From: Apostichopus japonicus
Lineage: Eukaryota; Echinodermata; Holothuroidea; Aspidochirotida; Stichopodidae
Length of the DNA stretch: 64,000 nt
Assembly (NCBI RefSeq): GCF_037975245.1
Contig: NC_092577.1
Span: 32,800,898 to 32,864,897 of the forward strand
Direction: 5' to 3'
A model generated the notes under the pieces. That model was not told where the DNA came from. It searched no databases and was given only the letters and a program-made list of their open reading frames with translations. Both the position numbers and the translations under genes were made by a program. Positions 42,626 through 54,437 of the stretch are shown piece after piece (the stretch's first letter is position 1; every line of letters begins with the position of its first letter).

Positions 42626-43535
42626 TACAGTATATATTGCTCATCCAGCACACCCGAACGTCAAAGAAACACGAACGCAATCAGTTATTTCATTTTTGCA
42701 TGTAAGAGGATCTTGAAATGCCTTTTTTTTTTTAAATATCAATTACGTTATAAACAGGAAACAGAAGTTCGTCACCTTTGATTGACCTTGCCTTATTTGT
42801 CAGATACAATGTAAATTAACTTTCCACATGTATATATGAATAAACAAACAAAGAGAAACCGTGGGTAAATTTGAATACATCAAAATGCATCACACTGTGT
42901 TGACAAATAAGAACCAGGGACCTCTCTCCATGGGAAGTGAATTTAACTTCAATCAGTCTGTTGCCAAGGTGTTCTTTACAAAGATCTTAGTTACTGAAGG
43001 CAAAGATGACGAATAACCAGATATGATTCTACCGTTGGAATGTTAAAATTCATCAAGGGATCAAAATCACAAACATTTTTGCTGGGAAAAATTCAAAGCC
43101 TCGGTATAATTCGAACCGAGGCCCCCACTTATCCTCTTCCTTCTCACAAATGTGAACATCCTTACTCACTTCAAATCTCAGAAAAATATTGGATATTTAT
43201 CAACAGTTGTAACTGCATCTCGTACATTTTTGTTTTTGAGGCACTTTTCGAGGAAATTTTAGTTCTCAAAAGGAAGACGAAAAGATAATAGGAAAAGAAA
43301 ATTTTACAAAATACTTGCCATATATTTGACGGTTAATAAAACCTCTCAAATCTAGCACATTTTATTAGGATTACTCCAAAGCCAAGAAATTGACACGAAG
43401 GAGCAAAACCAAAGCGTGAGACAATACTTTTTCCTAGCAGGACATGAGCGTCCAACGGATTCTTCAAATTAGGTCTAGTTACAAATTCTGGGAACAAATT
43501 TTGCGTCTGAGTAATTTACGAAACAAGGTGTGTGC
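42626..43535. other. Non-coding spacer between two satellites
   Basis: No gene supported. A perfect 8-bp hairpin GCCTCGGT...ACCGAGGC with a B-box-like loop (TTCGA) is at about 43094-43118, but there is no A box or tRNA fold around it. Confidence 0.55.
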
Positions 43536-44302
43536 CCGGCATTGACGTGTTGATCACCACTACAGGTGTTCAAACTGTTATTCGATAGTTAACAGTTGTC
43601 TTAACATGTCTCCACATATCTCCACATGTGTCCACACCGGCATTGATGTGTTGATCACCACTCCAGGTGTTCAAACTGTTATTCGATAGTTAACAGTTGT
43701 CTCCAGATGTCTCCACATGAATCCACATGTCTCCACATGTGTCCACACCGGCATTGACGGGTTGATCACCACTACAGGTGTTCAAACTGTTATTCGATAG
43801 TTAACAGTTGTCTCCACATGTCTTCACATGTCTCCACATGTATCCCCTTGTCTCCACATATCTCCACATGTCTCCACATGTGTCCACACCGGCATTGACG
43901 TGTTGATCACCACTACAGGTGTTCAAACTGTTATTCGATAGTTAACAGTTGTCTCCACATGTCTCCACATATCTCCACATGTCTCCACATGTGTCCACAC
44001 CGGCATTTATGTGTTGATCACCACTTCAGGTGTTCAAACTGTTATTCGATAGTTAACAGTTGTCTCCACATGTCTCCACTTGTCTTCACATATCTCCACA
44101 TGTCTCCACATGTGTCCACACCGGCATTGACGTGTTGATCACCACTCCAGGTGTTCAAACTGTTATTCGATAGTTAACAGTTGTCTCCACATGTCTCCAC
44201 TTGTCTCCACATATCTCCACATGTGTCCACACCAGCATTGACGTGTTGATCACCACTCCAGGTGTTCAAACTGTTATTCGATAGTTAACAGTTGTCTCCA
44301 AA
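43536..44302. repeat. Nested minisatellite: 7 units of 101 + 10n bp
   Basis: A conserved block of about 70 bp (from CCGGCATTGACGTG through GTTGATCACCACT and AGGTGTTCAAACTG to TTAACAGTTG) starts at 43536, 43637, 43748, 43889, 44000, 44121 and 44232. Each block is followed by a variable number of 10-bp TCTCCACATG subunits. The spacings are 101, 111, 141, 111, 121 and 111, so lengths differ by whole 10-bp steps. Each block contains an 8-bp hairpin AACTGTTA / TAACAGTT with a 9-nt loop. No coding role is apparent. Confidence 0.95.
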
Positions 44303-44333
44303 TCACACGTCTTTGTCGTCTCTTTAATATTTG

Positions 44334-44700
44334 CAGGGGCGGATCCAGGGGGGGGGCCCGGGGGGCCCGGGCCCCCCCTTTTTGAAAATCCTGATTTTTT
44401 TTTTTTTTTTTTTTTTTACCCCGTTCGAGGGAAAGTGCCCCATGCGTGATCAGTGGCGTAGCTACGGGGGGCCTGAAATTGCAGACATGAGATCCATATT
44501 TTCAGGCTAGGTACATGCTGCTTAGAATACTCGGGAAGTGCCGTTTCCGGCCATCTGGGGGGTTTGTAAAGCCAAAAATTTTCTTGTACGCTCCGCACCA
44601 ACCGATGATGGCGCTCCGCTTAGATAGTCTTACGTTCAGGCGCGGCTGGACCAGTCAGACAGCCCCCCCCCCCCTGTCACAAATCCTGCATCCGCCCCTG
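44334..44700. mobile_element. hAT-type element with CAGGGGCGGAT ends, composite
   Basis: Left end CAGGGGCGGATCCAGG and right end inverse of CAGGGGCGGATGCAGG, 15 of 16 matching. The inside contains long G, C and T tracts and, from 44451, the start CAGTGGCGTAGC of another MITE family. No convincing 8-bp target duplication was found at these outer ends, so the two ends may belong to different insertions. Confidence 0.65.
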
Positions 44701-45781
44701 ATATGTCATTGAATATTCCACAAACAACTTTTTATGTCCACGAAACTGTCGAAACATGATTTTCACTACTGGTAGAGATATAAAATATTGGGAATTCTGA
44801 ATTTCCTGCAAACATGCGGCTGTGCCTGTTCAATACTCACTACTGTATCGCCTTAAAAAATGATGAGTGGAAATAGTTTCTCCAGGACCGTATCGTATCG
44901 TGGGTATCGAGTGCGTCTGATATACGAACGTACGTAGTACGTACGTCTATGATGATATGCACTGTACTGTACTGATAAAAACATAGGTGAATTTCACTCC
45001 ATGGGAGTGATCACTGAGCACATTCCGGTATAAGAGTGAATTTCCACTCCATTGGAGTAAATCTTAACTCCTAAAGAGTTATATTCACTCATATTAGGAG
45101 TGAGGGTTAACTCCAATAGAGTTAAATTTTACTCTTAATTTGAAGTGCGCCGAGTGATCACTCCAATGGAATGAAATCCACTCATTTGTTTTTAGAGTGT
45201 TGCTAGGTATATGAAGAAGAAATTTACATACCAATACATGTTATCGGTCATCGATTGGCACAAAAAGCCAGATTCTGATGACAGCTGCCTCAAGAAACCC
45301 AATAAATGGCCTAATAAGCACCGAGCCATCAATGTGGACCATTACCGAAACATCGATGCGTGTTAGTCTTCCACCCCCTTCCTCTAATGCTATTTAAGTC
45401 CACATGTGGGCATATCCTGCAAATCTACCGGTAGCCCACAGGGGTTTGAGTTGGGAGAAAGGCCTTGACAGCTTGAAACGACAAATGATGCCAACTTCCC
45501 TCAAGTTAAAAGTCTGGCTGAGTTGGCAAGGCCAGTCAGCATGAAAGTGAAAAAACTTTTTTTGCATTTCTGTCACCAAAGTTGCACATCTTTTTGGTTG
45601 CTATTTTGCCTCACAGGTGCCATCTCCTGCGATCAGGGGGGTGCTGAAATCTCAAATTTTCTCTGTACGCTCCGCGCCAACCAAGGTGGCGCTCCGCTTA
45701 GATAGTAAACTCCGCCCCCCCCCCACAAGAAAGAACAGCCCCCCATGGCCCCCCACTCAAAAAATACTAGCTACGCCACTG
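44451..45781. mobile_element. CAGTGGCGTAGCTA family: two related copies or one disrupted element
   Basis: The left end CAGTGGCGTAGCTA at 44451 and the inverse right end TAGCTACGCCACTG at 45768-45781 match fully. Flanks TGCGTGAT (44443-44450) and TGCGTGTA (45782-45789) share the first six of eight bases, fitting an eroded target duplication of a 1.33-kb element. However, a segment with TGTACGCTCCGC, CCAACC and GGCGCTCCGCTTAGATAG occurs twice in the same orientation (about 44587-44628 and 45664-45705), and the CAGGGG right end lies inside, so two copies may have been fused by deletion. No transposase seen. Confidence 0.6.
44970..45200. mobile_element. 231-bp foldback MITE with ACTCCATTGGAGT motifs
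   Basis: The right end is the inverse of ACACTCTAAAAACA; the left keeps only the TAAAAACA part. Inward, about 60 bp on each side match in inversion (TTTCACTCCATGGGAGTGATC against TTTCATTCCATTGGAGTGATC, shown here in shortened form). The whole element is built from ACTCC/GGAGT palindromes such as ACTCCATTGGAGT. No coding sequence and no certain target duplication. It lies inside the 44451-45781 block, so it may be nested. Confidence 0.78.
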
Positions 45782-46049
45782 TGCGTGTAATAAATTTGCA
45801 AAAAGAGTACACCATCATTCTGATAAAGTGAAGGTGAGAGGGGCACTCTGACTGCATCAATAGTCTCCATCTGGAAGGGGGCATCCAAGATGAAATGGCC
45901 TGGAGTAGCCTGGTAAAAAGTAGTTTGCATCACCACCTATACTCCCCAAAGACGTAAATCCCAGCTCATTGCTCGAAATTGCAAATATATGCCCGGCAAA
46001 CCATGAATACATGATTTATTGGAAATAAATTTTACTCCAAACTTTCACG

Positions 46050-46206
46050 AAAAGTAGCACCAGATTGCACCGAGGACCTCCATATTTTGTGAAATTTTCC
46101 CAAAGGGGAGGGGGGCACCCACTCTCCTTAGACCCCTTCCCCAGGACGACTATTAGGCATTTCCCATCTGGGCCCCCCCTTCGGCGAAATCCTGGATCCG
46201 CCACTG
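46050..46206 (-). mobile_element. Solo end of a CAGTGGCGGATCCAGG element
   Basis: The inverse of CAGTGGCGGATCCAGG ends at 46206, preceded by C- and G-rich DNA and by AGCACCAGATTGCACC, which is similar to text inside the MITE at 2809-3119. The partner end was not found upstream, so this is a truncated copy. Confidence 0.6.
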
Positions 46207-47812
46207 ATTTGTTTTGTCTTTTCGGAGTTTTCATCTCAACATTTAGTTGGCTAGATTTAGTTGGTTTCATGGTGATGAGGAGGGGGTGGTCGGATTGGTA
46301 TAGGCTATAGGGTAAGGTACTTCCGGATAATTTCACCATCTCCATCCTACGAATACGTAAACTTTACTTTTCTCCAATAAAACAATCGAGGCTATACAAC
46401 TGCATGTACACCTGAATCATAGTAAGTACGATGTAAAACATAAGACTGATTTAAGCACTGTTTAGTCAAATTATTATGTGTTCAGATATGTTGAAGAATG
46501 TAAACAAATGAATATATAGTCAAATGTCGTCCTTCGAGTTGGTATTTTGCGGATGTTCATATTAAATTGAACCGTTCCTGTATGTGTGTCTGTCTGTCTC
46601 TCTGTGTGTTTGTTGTACCAATCTTCTTTCTTCACAGCAAGGACTATTCCTCATCAAAAATTTCCAAAACTTGTATTAAAAAGGAACACATTCCTACAAC
46701 CCGCCCCTTTTTTAACCCCCCCCCCCAAAAAAAAATGAAATTAAAAAATACCGCAAAATTAAGCTCAAACTAGTGACTTCAAGAAAACAGTTCTCTTTGT
46801 GCTCCAGCTATAGTAGTTAATAGTCATAAATACTTCCTCTTTCTTGTTTTACTCTTTAATTATAAAACATAATTCATAAAAGTGTTGATATGAAAATGGA
46901 ATCATTGAATCTTTCTCCATCTCTCTTTTTGTAAAAGTACAACTGTCCAGAACATTGCTTCAAGTATATGCTAGAGCTACAAGACATTATAAATTTATCC
47001 TAACACATTATACGATCTTTGTACCACACGTAAGATCAAGAAACATTCATTTTTGCACTAAGCTATTTTAAGGAACAAAACACATACGAACTCTTTGCAT
47101 CTATTATAATGTTTAAACTCACTGCGAGGTTATTTTATCGTCTATCTGTGTTGCTGTATTTTTTTCTTCTTCTTTACCACTTCCTTGCTAAGCTGTACAT
47201 TCAAATATACACCACCAAGTCGTTTTTTATGTAACTATCAGCGATTAAAAAAGTTTTATCTTCATTTGACGCTGAACAGACGCTGGTAATATTGTTGTCA
47301 ACATTTAACGACCGGTGGAATATAAATATTAGTTAGACTCTCAATGCACTGCGAAGAAATAACCGGTAAATGAGCTCCATCACTTGATTCGCAAAACTTA
47401 TCGAGTTACCATGCGTGACGTCAGAGGATTTGGTGGAAAATTAGATAAAAAGCGAACAGCTATAAATAAACCTATTCGTTCATTTGGGTAAACTCAAGGG
47501 AATTAAAACCATTGACACATTGCCGTGTCTTGTATTGTTTTTATTTTTTCTTGTTTACTGTTGTTGTTTTCTGACTGACGGTGGTTGTTTGGGGAAAATA
47601 AATTTCAGTCATGTGAGGTCATTGCTGTGGTTAGTGTTGCTTTTAAATTTATATAATTACATTAGGGTGTTATTGGATAGGCTAGATGTATAGCCTAACG
47701 TATATTAATGTGCGTAGGAGTATATGTTATACGCCATGACAGTCATAGGAGAATGAACTAAAACTGAAAGATGCAATTCACCGTTAATATATATGATAAG
47801 TGTTATTGACCA
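46207..47812. other. Non-coding stretch
   Basis: No gene supported. It contains a (TGTC)n-like bit near 46585-46605 and a C10-A9 tract near 46718-46736. Confidence 0.6.
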
Positions 47813-47950
47813 TATAAATACGCGCCCTTCGCAGGCAAAGACAGAATGCAGAAGCGGAACACAACATAACGGCTGAGAGAAGTTTCGCTCGAATCATTAA
47901 CATTCCACTGAATTCAACTTGAAATTTTAGGCTGTCAATTTTTTGGAAAG
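47813..47950 (+). promoter_or_regulatory. Possible TATA promoter and untranslated first exon
   Basis: TATAAATA at 47813-47820 is followed after 25-30 bp by a less AT-rich segment of about 105 bp (CAGGCAAAGACAG onward) that ends in a good splice donor, AAAG|GTAATG, at 47950/47951. No ATG frame of note lies in it, so it would be an untranslated leader. The three signals together are suggestive only; no downstream exon was recognised. Confidence 0.25.
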
Positions 47951-48274
47951 GTAATGCATTTGGGAATAGAAATGATTTGGGGTGTTCTTGAAACTTGTCG
48001 AGCTATCTTCAAAGGCATGGTATGGTGTTTAGATGGTCCGAAATATACTTTTCAGAAGTTACAAAAAGTATAGACTACTGCATATGGCAGGAACACCGAC
48101 TTGTTTCTGTTGGAGTACGTGAGGGGATCATACTAAATACTCGTGGTAGTTAATCAAAGCTGTGAAAATTATTTTGGGGAGTGTGGAGTGGGGTGGGGGT
48201 GTGTTGGAACGCTGGGGTAAGAAGGGGATCCAGCTAGTATAGAAGAGCCCGTATATCACTGCAGCTATTTGGTC

Positions 48275-48275
<1 letters not shown>

Positions 48276-48337
<62 letters not shown>
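48276..48337. repeat. (TA)n microsatellite
   Basis: About 60 bp of pure TA repeats. Confidence 0.96.
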
Positions 48338-48339
<2 letters not shown>

Positions 48340-50039
48340 ACTTAATTGCACGTGTGCTTTTCGAATCATGTAAAAGTCGCTTTCCAGAATGTAATGGCCC
48401 TTCTCACTAAAAGCTTAATCGTGATGTTGCATACATACAACTATTCATAAGCGTCACACATACCGATCCTAAAATTACGAGAAACAACCCGTCCGCTATG
48501 CATTGCATCGCAAGGACACACCTCTTTGTTTATGACATCATTTAATTGAGGTAAAAAGTCGTTCATTTCTTCTTTTATTTTGTTATTTCTTGTTTGAAAG
48601 GCAGGTGTAAAAGTATCTTTTATCCCGACAGCAATGTGTCGTGACTAATTGCAACGACAACTTGTAACTGTCAAAGCCCAGTCGTTTTCAATTGACAATA
48701 CAGATACTATAAATACGTCCACATTACCAAAACGTTTTATTGACAAATGCTTAAAGTAATGCTTCGCTATCGGCAAAGATTTTACTTAATACCATTTTAG
48801 AAATGAATGAAATAAAGGTGTGAAGAGAGAAGGAGATAAAGAAAGTAAGACAATAAAGAGAGAAAGATAAAAATAAATGTTTATTGATTATATAAAAAAA
48901 AGAATCCCTTGTGCTAAATAAGATATCATCCGAATCCTTTTATGTGTTTTTCAGTCTGTTTTTAGAGAGACTTGCCAATCTCATCGTGTAATTTATAGTT
49001 TCTCGTGCCATCACTGAGGGGACAAAATAACTGGTCTGAAATACAGACATGGATATAAAGACCACAATCCATTGAAGGCTAGAACCACAGTTTGAACTCC
49101 GTTGCATGTAACATAATGGACAATATATATGCTATACGCTGGCATCTTATAAGAGGATGACTTGAGGTGCAATTATATTAATTTTAATATAAAGGGTTGG
49201 TATAGATCGTTAGAAATCTGTTAGCAGTTCAGGTTGCCACTCTATATATAACTTATATTATTATTATTATTATCATTATCATTGTTATTTTTTTTTTTTA
49301 TTTTTTTTTTATAGAAATGAACCTTTTACCATCTAAGGCTCATCGATGAAAGCGACTGGACTCTTTAGTCTAACCGGCACAGAGACAATTTCGTCGGCTC
49401 GTCAGATGCAACAAAAAAGTCACTGGGTAAACATAAGACCTTCATGGTCTCGAGTTACATGTTTAAAATGTATTAGAAATTGATGAAGGACTATTGGTGT
49501 TTGAATGTCATCCGGAGTGTCTGTTCTTCATATGAGCATGAAATAACATGTTTTTCTTGCGTTATTATAGATAGAATCTAAGAAAAAAAAACACATTAAC
49601 ATTTGGGCTTTGAAATCAGCAGCTGGTATAATCATCTCGTTTAAAGGAATATTCGAGACATATAGCATAGTTTAAAGGTGAATACCTTGAAAATCGAAAA
49701 ATCTAAAGTAACAACTTTCTGGTTCTTGGACTATGACATATCAATACTAAAATTATGTCTAAAGTCATCTCCTTTAAAGGAGCGTTCCAGACCAATGACC
49801 TTATGTCTAAGTCACACTCTAAAGCTGCACAAACCGTTCCTCTGTATGGATCTATTCACAATACTATAAATATTCTATTCAAAAATATAGCCTCCGGTGA
49901 TAATAAGAACATATATTTCCTGTATTAAACCCATTATAACATTCATACTTTCATACACAAGGCTGGCGACTTGATCAAGTCTAAACATGACATCATAAAG
50001 CCACATACACTTTTTCTTTACGTATTCGACATTGACAAT
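48338..50039. other. Non-coding stretch with TTTAAAGGA words
   Basis: No gene supported. (TTA)n and poly-T lie near 49256-49313. TTTAAAGGAATATTCGAGAC at 49640-49660 and TTTAAAGGAGCGTTCCAGAC near 49774-49793 are direct, not inverted, copies of a 20-bp word like the MITE ends at 34-37 kb. Confidence 0.6.
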
Positions 50040-50159
50040 TTACAGTTTCATCGAACTGAGTTGAGATGGCGATGATGATGCTGGTGATGGATGGGAGCTT
50101 GACACCGCACAAACAGATGAAAACACCAAAAGCAAATAAAAAGTTAGTCCTATTTTCAT
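50040..50159 (-). CDS. Possible first exon or short ORF with a signal peptide
   Basis: From ATG at 50159 the minus strand encodes 39 residues. The first 19, MKIGLTFYLLLVFSSVCAV, have a basic start, a hydrophobic core and a small-residue C-VCAV end like a secretory signal peptide; a Ser/Pro-rich stretch (SSSHPSPASSSPS) follows, then a stop at 50040. A possible splice donor CT|GTAAAT overlaps the stop, so this may be the first exon of a longer secreted protein. No downstream exon on the minus strand was recognised. The Ser-rich part is encoded by CATCATCATCG-like DNA, a warning that it could be low-complexity chance. Confidence 0.25.
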   Translation of the reverse strand: MKIGLTFYLLLVFSSVCAVSSSHPSPASSSPSQLSSMKL

Positions 50160-51446
50160 GCCCAAAGCCGTTTCCTTAAAGCGGTACGTTGCCGCTGAAC
50201 CTATTATGATTAGAATCATGGTGCTGAAATGTTCCACGGGGTAAGTAAATGGAAAACGGAGAAAGGAATAGCAGCGAAAAGAACATTTGATAATTTTAGG
50301 GGTGGGTGCACGTCCAATTTTAAATCCTTCGATTTATTTATTTGCTAAGAACTTTATGATTTATTTGACGTATTTATAAAAGCCCGTTACAAAGGGATAA
50401 GCATTTTAGCGTGAATTTAAGAGGACAAGTTAAGCTAGTACCGTTGTAAATTTTAATATGAAACATGCCTTTAAAACAAAATTGAAAAGATTGACGTTAC
50501 ACTGTTTAGTTTTGTCGGGAAGAATAGTTGTATAATGATACACAATTATTACCTTCCATTTCAATTGATCAGGGAAAAGAAATGAATCGGTTTTTTTTTT
50601 GAGCGATGAATGTCCACTTTGGCCCTCCATAAAGATAAACCTGGGAATTGTTCAGTCGTCAGAGCCCCTGGTATTTGTCAAAAAAAATAATCAGATGCTT
50701 TAAAATTGGTAGTTCGTGTCTTCGGATGACGTCAGCGTTTTTACGGTTCATTTACTTCCAAAAGTTGGATGCCTGTGTCGTCGCATTTAACGTTAATGTT
50801 TCACGAAAGGAATAAGGTAATCCGTTTTCCATGCGCAAACTCAGAAGTAAATAAATAAATCGTAAGTGACGGTAACCGACAAGTCAACAAAATATAAAGC
50901 AAAAAAACAAACAAAGCTCTCCTGTAACTATATACATATATTAAGGGGTTGACTAAGAAGTGAAATGTTTCCGTATTATTCATCACCATAGCAAATCGTG
51001 AATACTTGACATCATCATGTGTGGTCTTCTTTCTTGGCAGGAGAAAACTTTACATGTTTCTTTATTAGTTATATGAGATTTTAAACGGCAAGAACGTTAG
51101 CGTGCAGTGTAAGTGTTACATATATAACTGCATTAAAACTTAGTTTATACACGTGAACGTTTTCGTGATATCTTTATGTAAGTGTTATTGTGCGGTATTC
51201 TGTGTGGTATATACGTATATATATATATATATATATAATTATACACTCGACGAATCGTTATTTATTTTGCCAACTGTCAATCTTTACAATGCATGCGCTG
51301 CACTGCAATCCAGTATATATGTGCTGTGCGGTTATCCGTTGACATACCATTAATGGCTAGAAGTTCCATTATGTTTCAAGTTTGACCAGAATCAAAGTTA
51401 ATATTGAAATGTATTCAATTGGATATACCTCAACAGAATATTTCGA
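50160..51446. other. Non-coding stretch with a short (TA)n
   Basis: No gene supported. A TA repeat of about 30 bp is at 51208-51238. Confidence 0.6.
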
Positions 51447-51570
51447 GTAGGTTTGTCCTTTTCAGGACAATATTTCGAGTACAGTACCATGAGTATTAAG
51501 TAGGTTTTTCCTTTTCAGGACAATATTTCGAATACAGTACCAAAAGTACAAGTAGATTTTCCTTTTAAGG
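51447..51570. repeat. 52-bp tandem repeat, about 2.4 units
   Basis: Units starting GTAGGTTTGTCCTTTTCAGG (51447), GTAGGTTTTTCCTTTTCAGG (51500) and GTAGATTTTCCTTTTAAGG (51552). The first two share ACAATATTTCGA and TACAGTACCA at the same positions. A half-unit (CAGAATATTTCGA) precedes the first. Confidence 0.85.
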
Positions 51571-52907
51571 GTGTACGAGTACACGGGTGTAATGATATCT
51601 ACTCGTTTACTTAATTTTAAAATACGGCAAGCATACCACAGCACAGTATTATATGCTGTAACCCATTTCGTTGTATTTATACAGAGACGATGAAGCATGT
51701 ATGCTGCGTGTATCAGCTAAAGAGTCAAAATGACTTGACACAAACGGCGCGCCATACATATCTCCTCAATGATAACATATTTAACATTGACTGAACGAGG
51801 CATGCGTTCAGTTCGTTGCACAAGATATTCGAAGCTATACTCAAATGAAGACTTTAATAAGATAACACAAATTTGTTAAACACGCACTACCAAATATTTT
51901 CGTAAATCATCTTTTTTGCCCCGAGGGATTCTGCTTCTTTTCATTCTGTATCCTCGCCTTACTATTATTATTATTATTATATTTCGTGGGCGAATTTTTA
52001 AAGATTGTAACATGATGAAAGTTAGGATCAATTAACAGGATGGAGGATAAGTGTAGTGCAGCGATCGGGAACATTTTTTTGAGGAATAGCGGAACGGATT
52101 ATTTACTTGTAAGTTAATTGGCAATTATAATATCGTGGAGACTGATCATACGGATCATACGAATGCTTCAGTATTTACTTTTGTTGAGAAATTTCCAGGA
52201 CATTTTTTTTAAATGATCAGTCCTCTCCGTAAAATAATTTCTATGTTCTACTTAACTCCTACCTAATCGATTGGCTGGTTGTCGAATGCGTTCCCAAAAG
52301 ACCAAATTGGCGGAAACCCATGTAAACTCCATTTCACTGTTGACCGTTATGATATTCACTAATCACAGCAGTATTTGTGCTATGTTTGACATAATTAAGA
52401 CAATTATAACTCAAAATAAGATTGCAATTTGATCAAAACTAAGAATTTTTTTTCCAAGAAAAAAGATAAATTAGCGAGAAATTATTTAATAATAATAATC
52501 GATTTTCCACCATTTTTCGTCGCCCAAACACATTTTACGTTATTGATATCATCATTCACATATTTTGGTATGATCAACCACAAAACTATATTAATTTTAA
52601 ACATCTTTTAACGAAAAGTCTTGACAAAATTGGCAAAATACAAGATATTCTCAAGAAAAGTTACACAAGATAAATAATTTGCCTAGGCTAGAAAGCATAA
52701 CCAGGTACACGTCCCTGATACACTCTCTAAGCACTTAAGTCTGCTAAAATGGGACTGTTAACGCCAGTACAGTGTCACAACTCTACGGTAACTTAAAAGT
52801 GCCATCAAGGATCAGAACATGGTGCCCCCACCCACCCCCACCTCAGTTTACGTAACATTTTGCAGAAACTTGTTCAGATAGAAACCAAGATAACATTTTG
52901 TGCAAAA
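51571..52907. other. Non-coding stretch
   Basis: No gene supported. (TTA)n near 51961-51981 and a C-rich stretch near 52828-52842. Confidence 0.6.
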
Positions 52908-53060
52908 TATGTAGGTATTTGTATGTATTTTAGATCCTCCTGCAAGCAGGAACTCGCGAGGAAGCCTCATTGGCTTATATCATACATTAACCTTGGAGTG
53001 ACTCGAACCGGGACCTTATGATTGGAAGGCACCGACGTTAGTCACTGAGCTAACACTCCA
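52908..53060 (-). mobile_element. tRNA-derived SINE, copy B (body shortened, tRNA head complete)
   Basis: On the minus strand the head begins GGAGTGTTAGCTCAGTGAC (A box TAGCTCAGTGAC), passes CTTCCAATCATAAGG and a B box GGTTCGAGTC, and continues into the body with GAACTCGCGAGGAAGCC reversed in order, to the CATA-type tail. About 100 bp of the body present in copies A and C is missing. This is the only copy with both pol III boxes, so the family head can be reconstructed from it. The head has GGAGTG / CACTCC acceptor pairing but lacks a proper T-stem, as expected of an old tRNA relic. Confidence 0.82.
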
Positions 53061-54010
53061 CTAAAAAATAAGTAAATTGGCGGAGACCAATGTATATCTC
53101 GAAAAAATAAAGTAAAAACTATGAAAATTGTTTACTTGTGTTATCTCGTCATTTACAAAAAATATAATCGTAAGAATGTTGAATTGTTGACTTCTCTCCA
53201 AGTTTCTGAAACTGATGAAATAATATCAAATTTATTACATCTCGTCATTTCAACAATTTCAACTTATTCTTGTCAGATATTCTTATTCTTGATGGTACTT
53301 TTAACCTACCGTACGATTCTTTAACAACAAAAACACACAAGAAACAGATACCCCTGGTCTAGTAGCCAAAAGGTCGTTTCAAAACTTCAAATGACTATCG
53401 CATTTTATTATTAGATATTTATTGATAATTTTTATCTGTATTTTCTCAAAAGAATATTTATCATAAACAGACATGCGATTCATATTTCCTTTTATGTCTA
53501 ACATTTGTGAAATACTACAATAAAAAATAAAAAAATAATGTAGAAGCCGAATTTAGTAAACTGTCATCTGCAAGTACAATATAAAAATACTAGTAAAAGT
53601 TTTGAATTATATAAACAGGACTAAGAAAGAAAATAAAGCTAACAGATACCATTTTTATGTTTTATTTGCATATTGTTATAATTTTATCGATACCGCATCA
53701 CCACAGGATAATGAATACATATATAATATAACTATAAATATATATTATTTATCTAGGATATAACTCGAACTCGGTGGTTATAAACAGGAGATTAATAAGC
53801 AGATAAATTCACGTTGGGAATATTGTCTTGTCCATTTCTTTCAGTAATGGAATAACTATATTCAAATATTGGTGTATAGGCGATAAGGCTGAATGGGTCT
53901 GAGTGTAGTGTCTGGGTGAACTAAAAACCCACCCGAATATTACGCAGAGAACTTTGGCACGTATATGCTCGTTATTGACGATTGCATTGGGATGTGATAA
54001 TTGTGTATAT
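53061..54010. other. Non-coding stretch
   Basis: Very AT-rich. No gene supported; an open frame at 53121-53324 has no domain. Confidence 0.6.
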
Positions 54011-54012
54011 GG

Positions 54013-54086
<74 letters not shown>

Positions 54087-54122
54087 ATGATGGTGGTGGT
54101 GGTGGTGGTGGTGGTGGTGATT

Positions 54123-54175
<53 letters not shown>

Positions 54176-54180
54176 GGTGG

Positions 54181-54239
<59 letters not shown>

Positions 54240-54279
54240 ATGATGGTGGTGGTGGTGGTGGTGGTGGTGATTATGATGA

Positions 54280-54313
<34 letters not shown>

Positions 54314-54315
54314 GG

Positions 54316-54398
<83 letters not shown>

Positions 54399-54437
54399 GT
54401 GATGATGGTGATGATGATGATGATGATGGTGGTGGTG
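54011..54437. repeat. Compound triplet array (GAT)n(GGT)n
   Basis: Blocks of GAT alternate with blocks of GGT, joined by single TAT triplets: GAT to 54083, GGT, GAT, GGT, GAT, and so on over about 427 bp. The TAT-GAT-GGT junction is repeated at 54085, 54238 and 54271, so longer blocks have been copied as units. Frames of pure Asp/Gly or Met/Val stay open only because the unit is three bases long. Confidence 0.95.

Noticed and set aside
43094-43118. B-box-like hairpin GCCTCGGT...ACCGAGGC
   Set aside because: There is no A box, anticodon arm or acceptor stem around it, so it is not a tRNA.
43536-44302. Regularly spaced repeats that might suggest a CRISPR array
   Set aside because: The spacers are themselves 10-bp repeats and not unique sequences, the repeat block is about 70 bp, and the setting is an animal genome.
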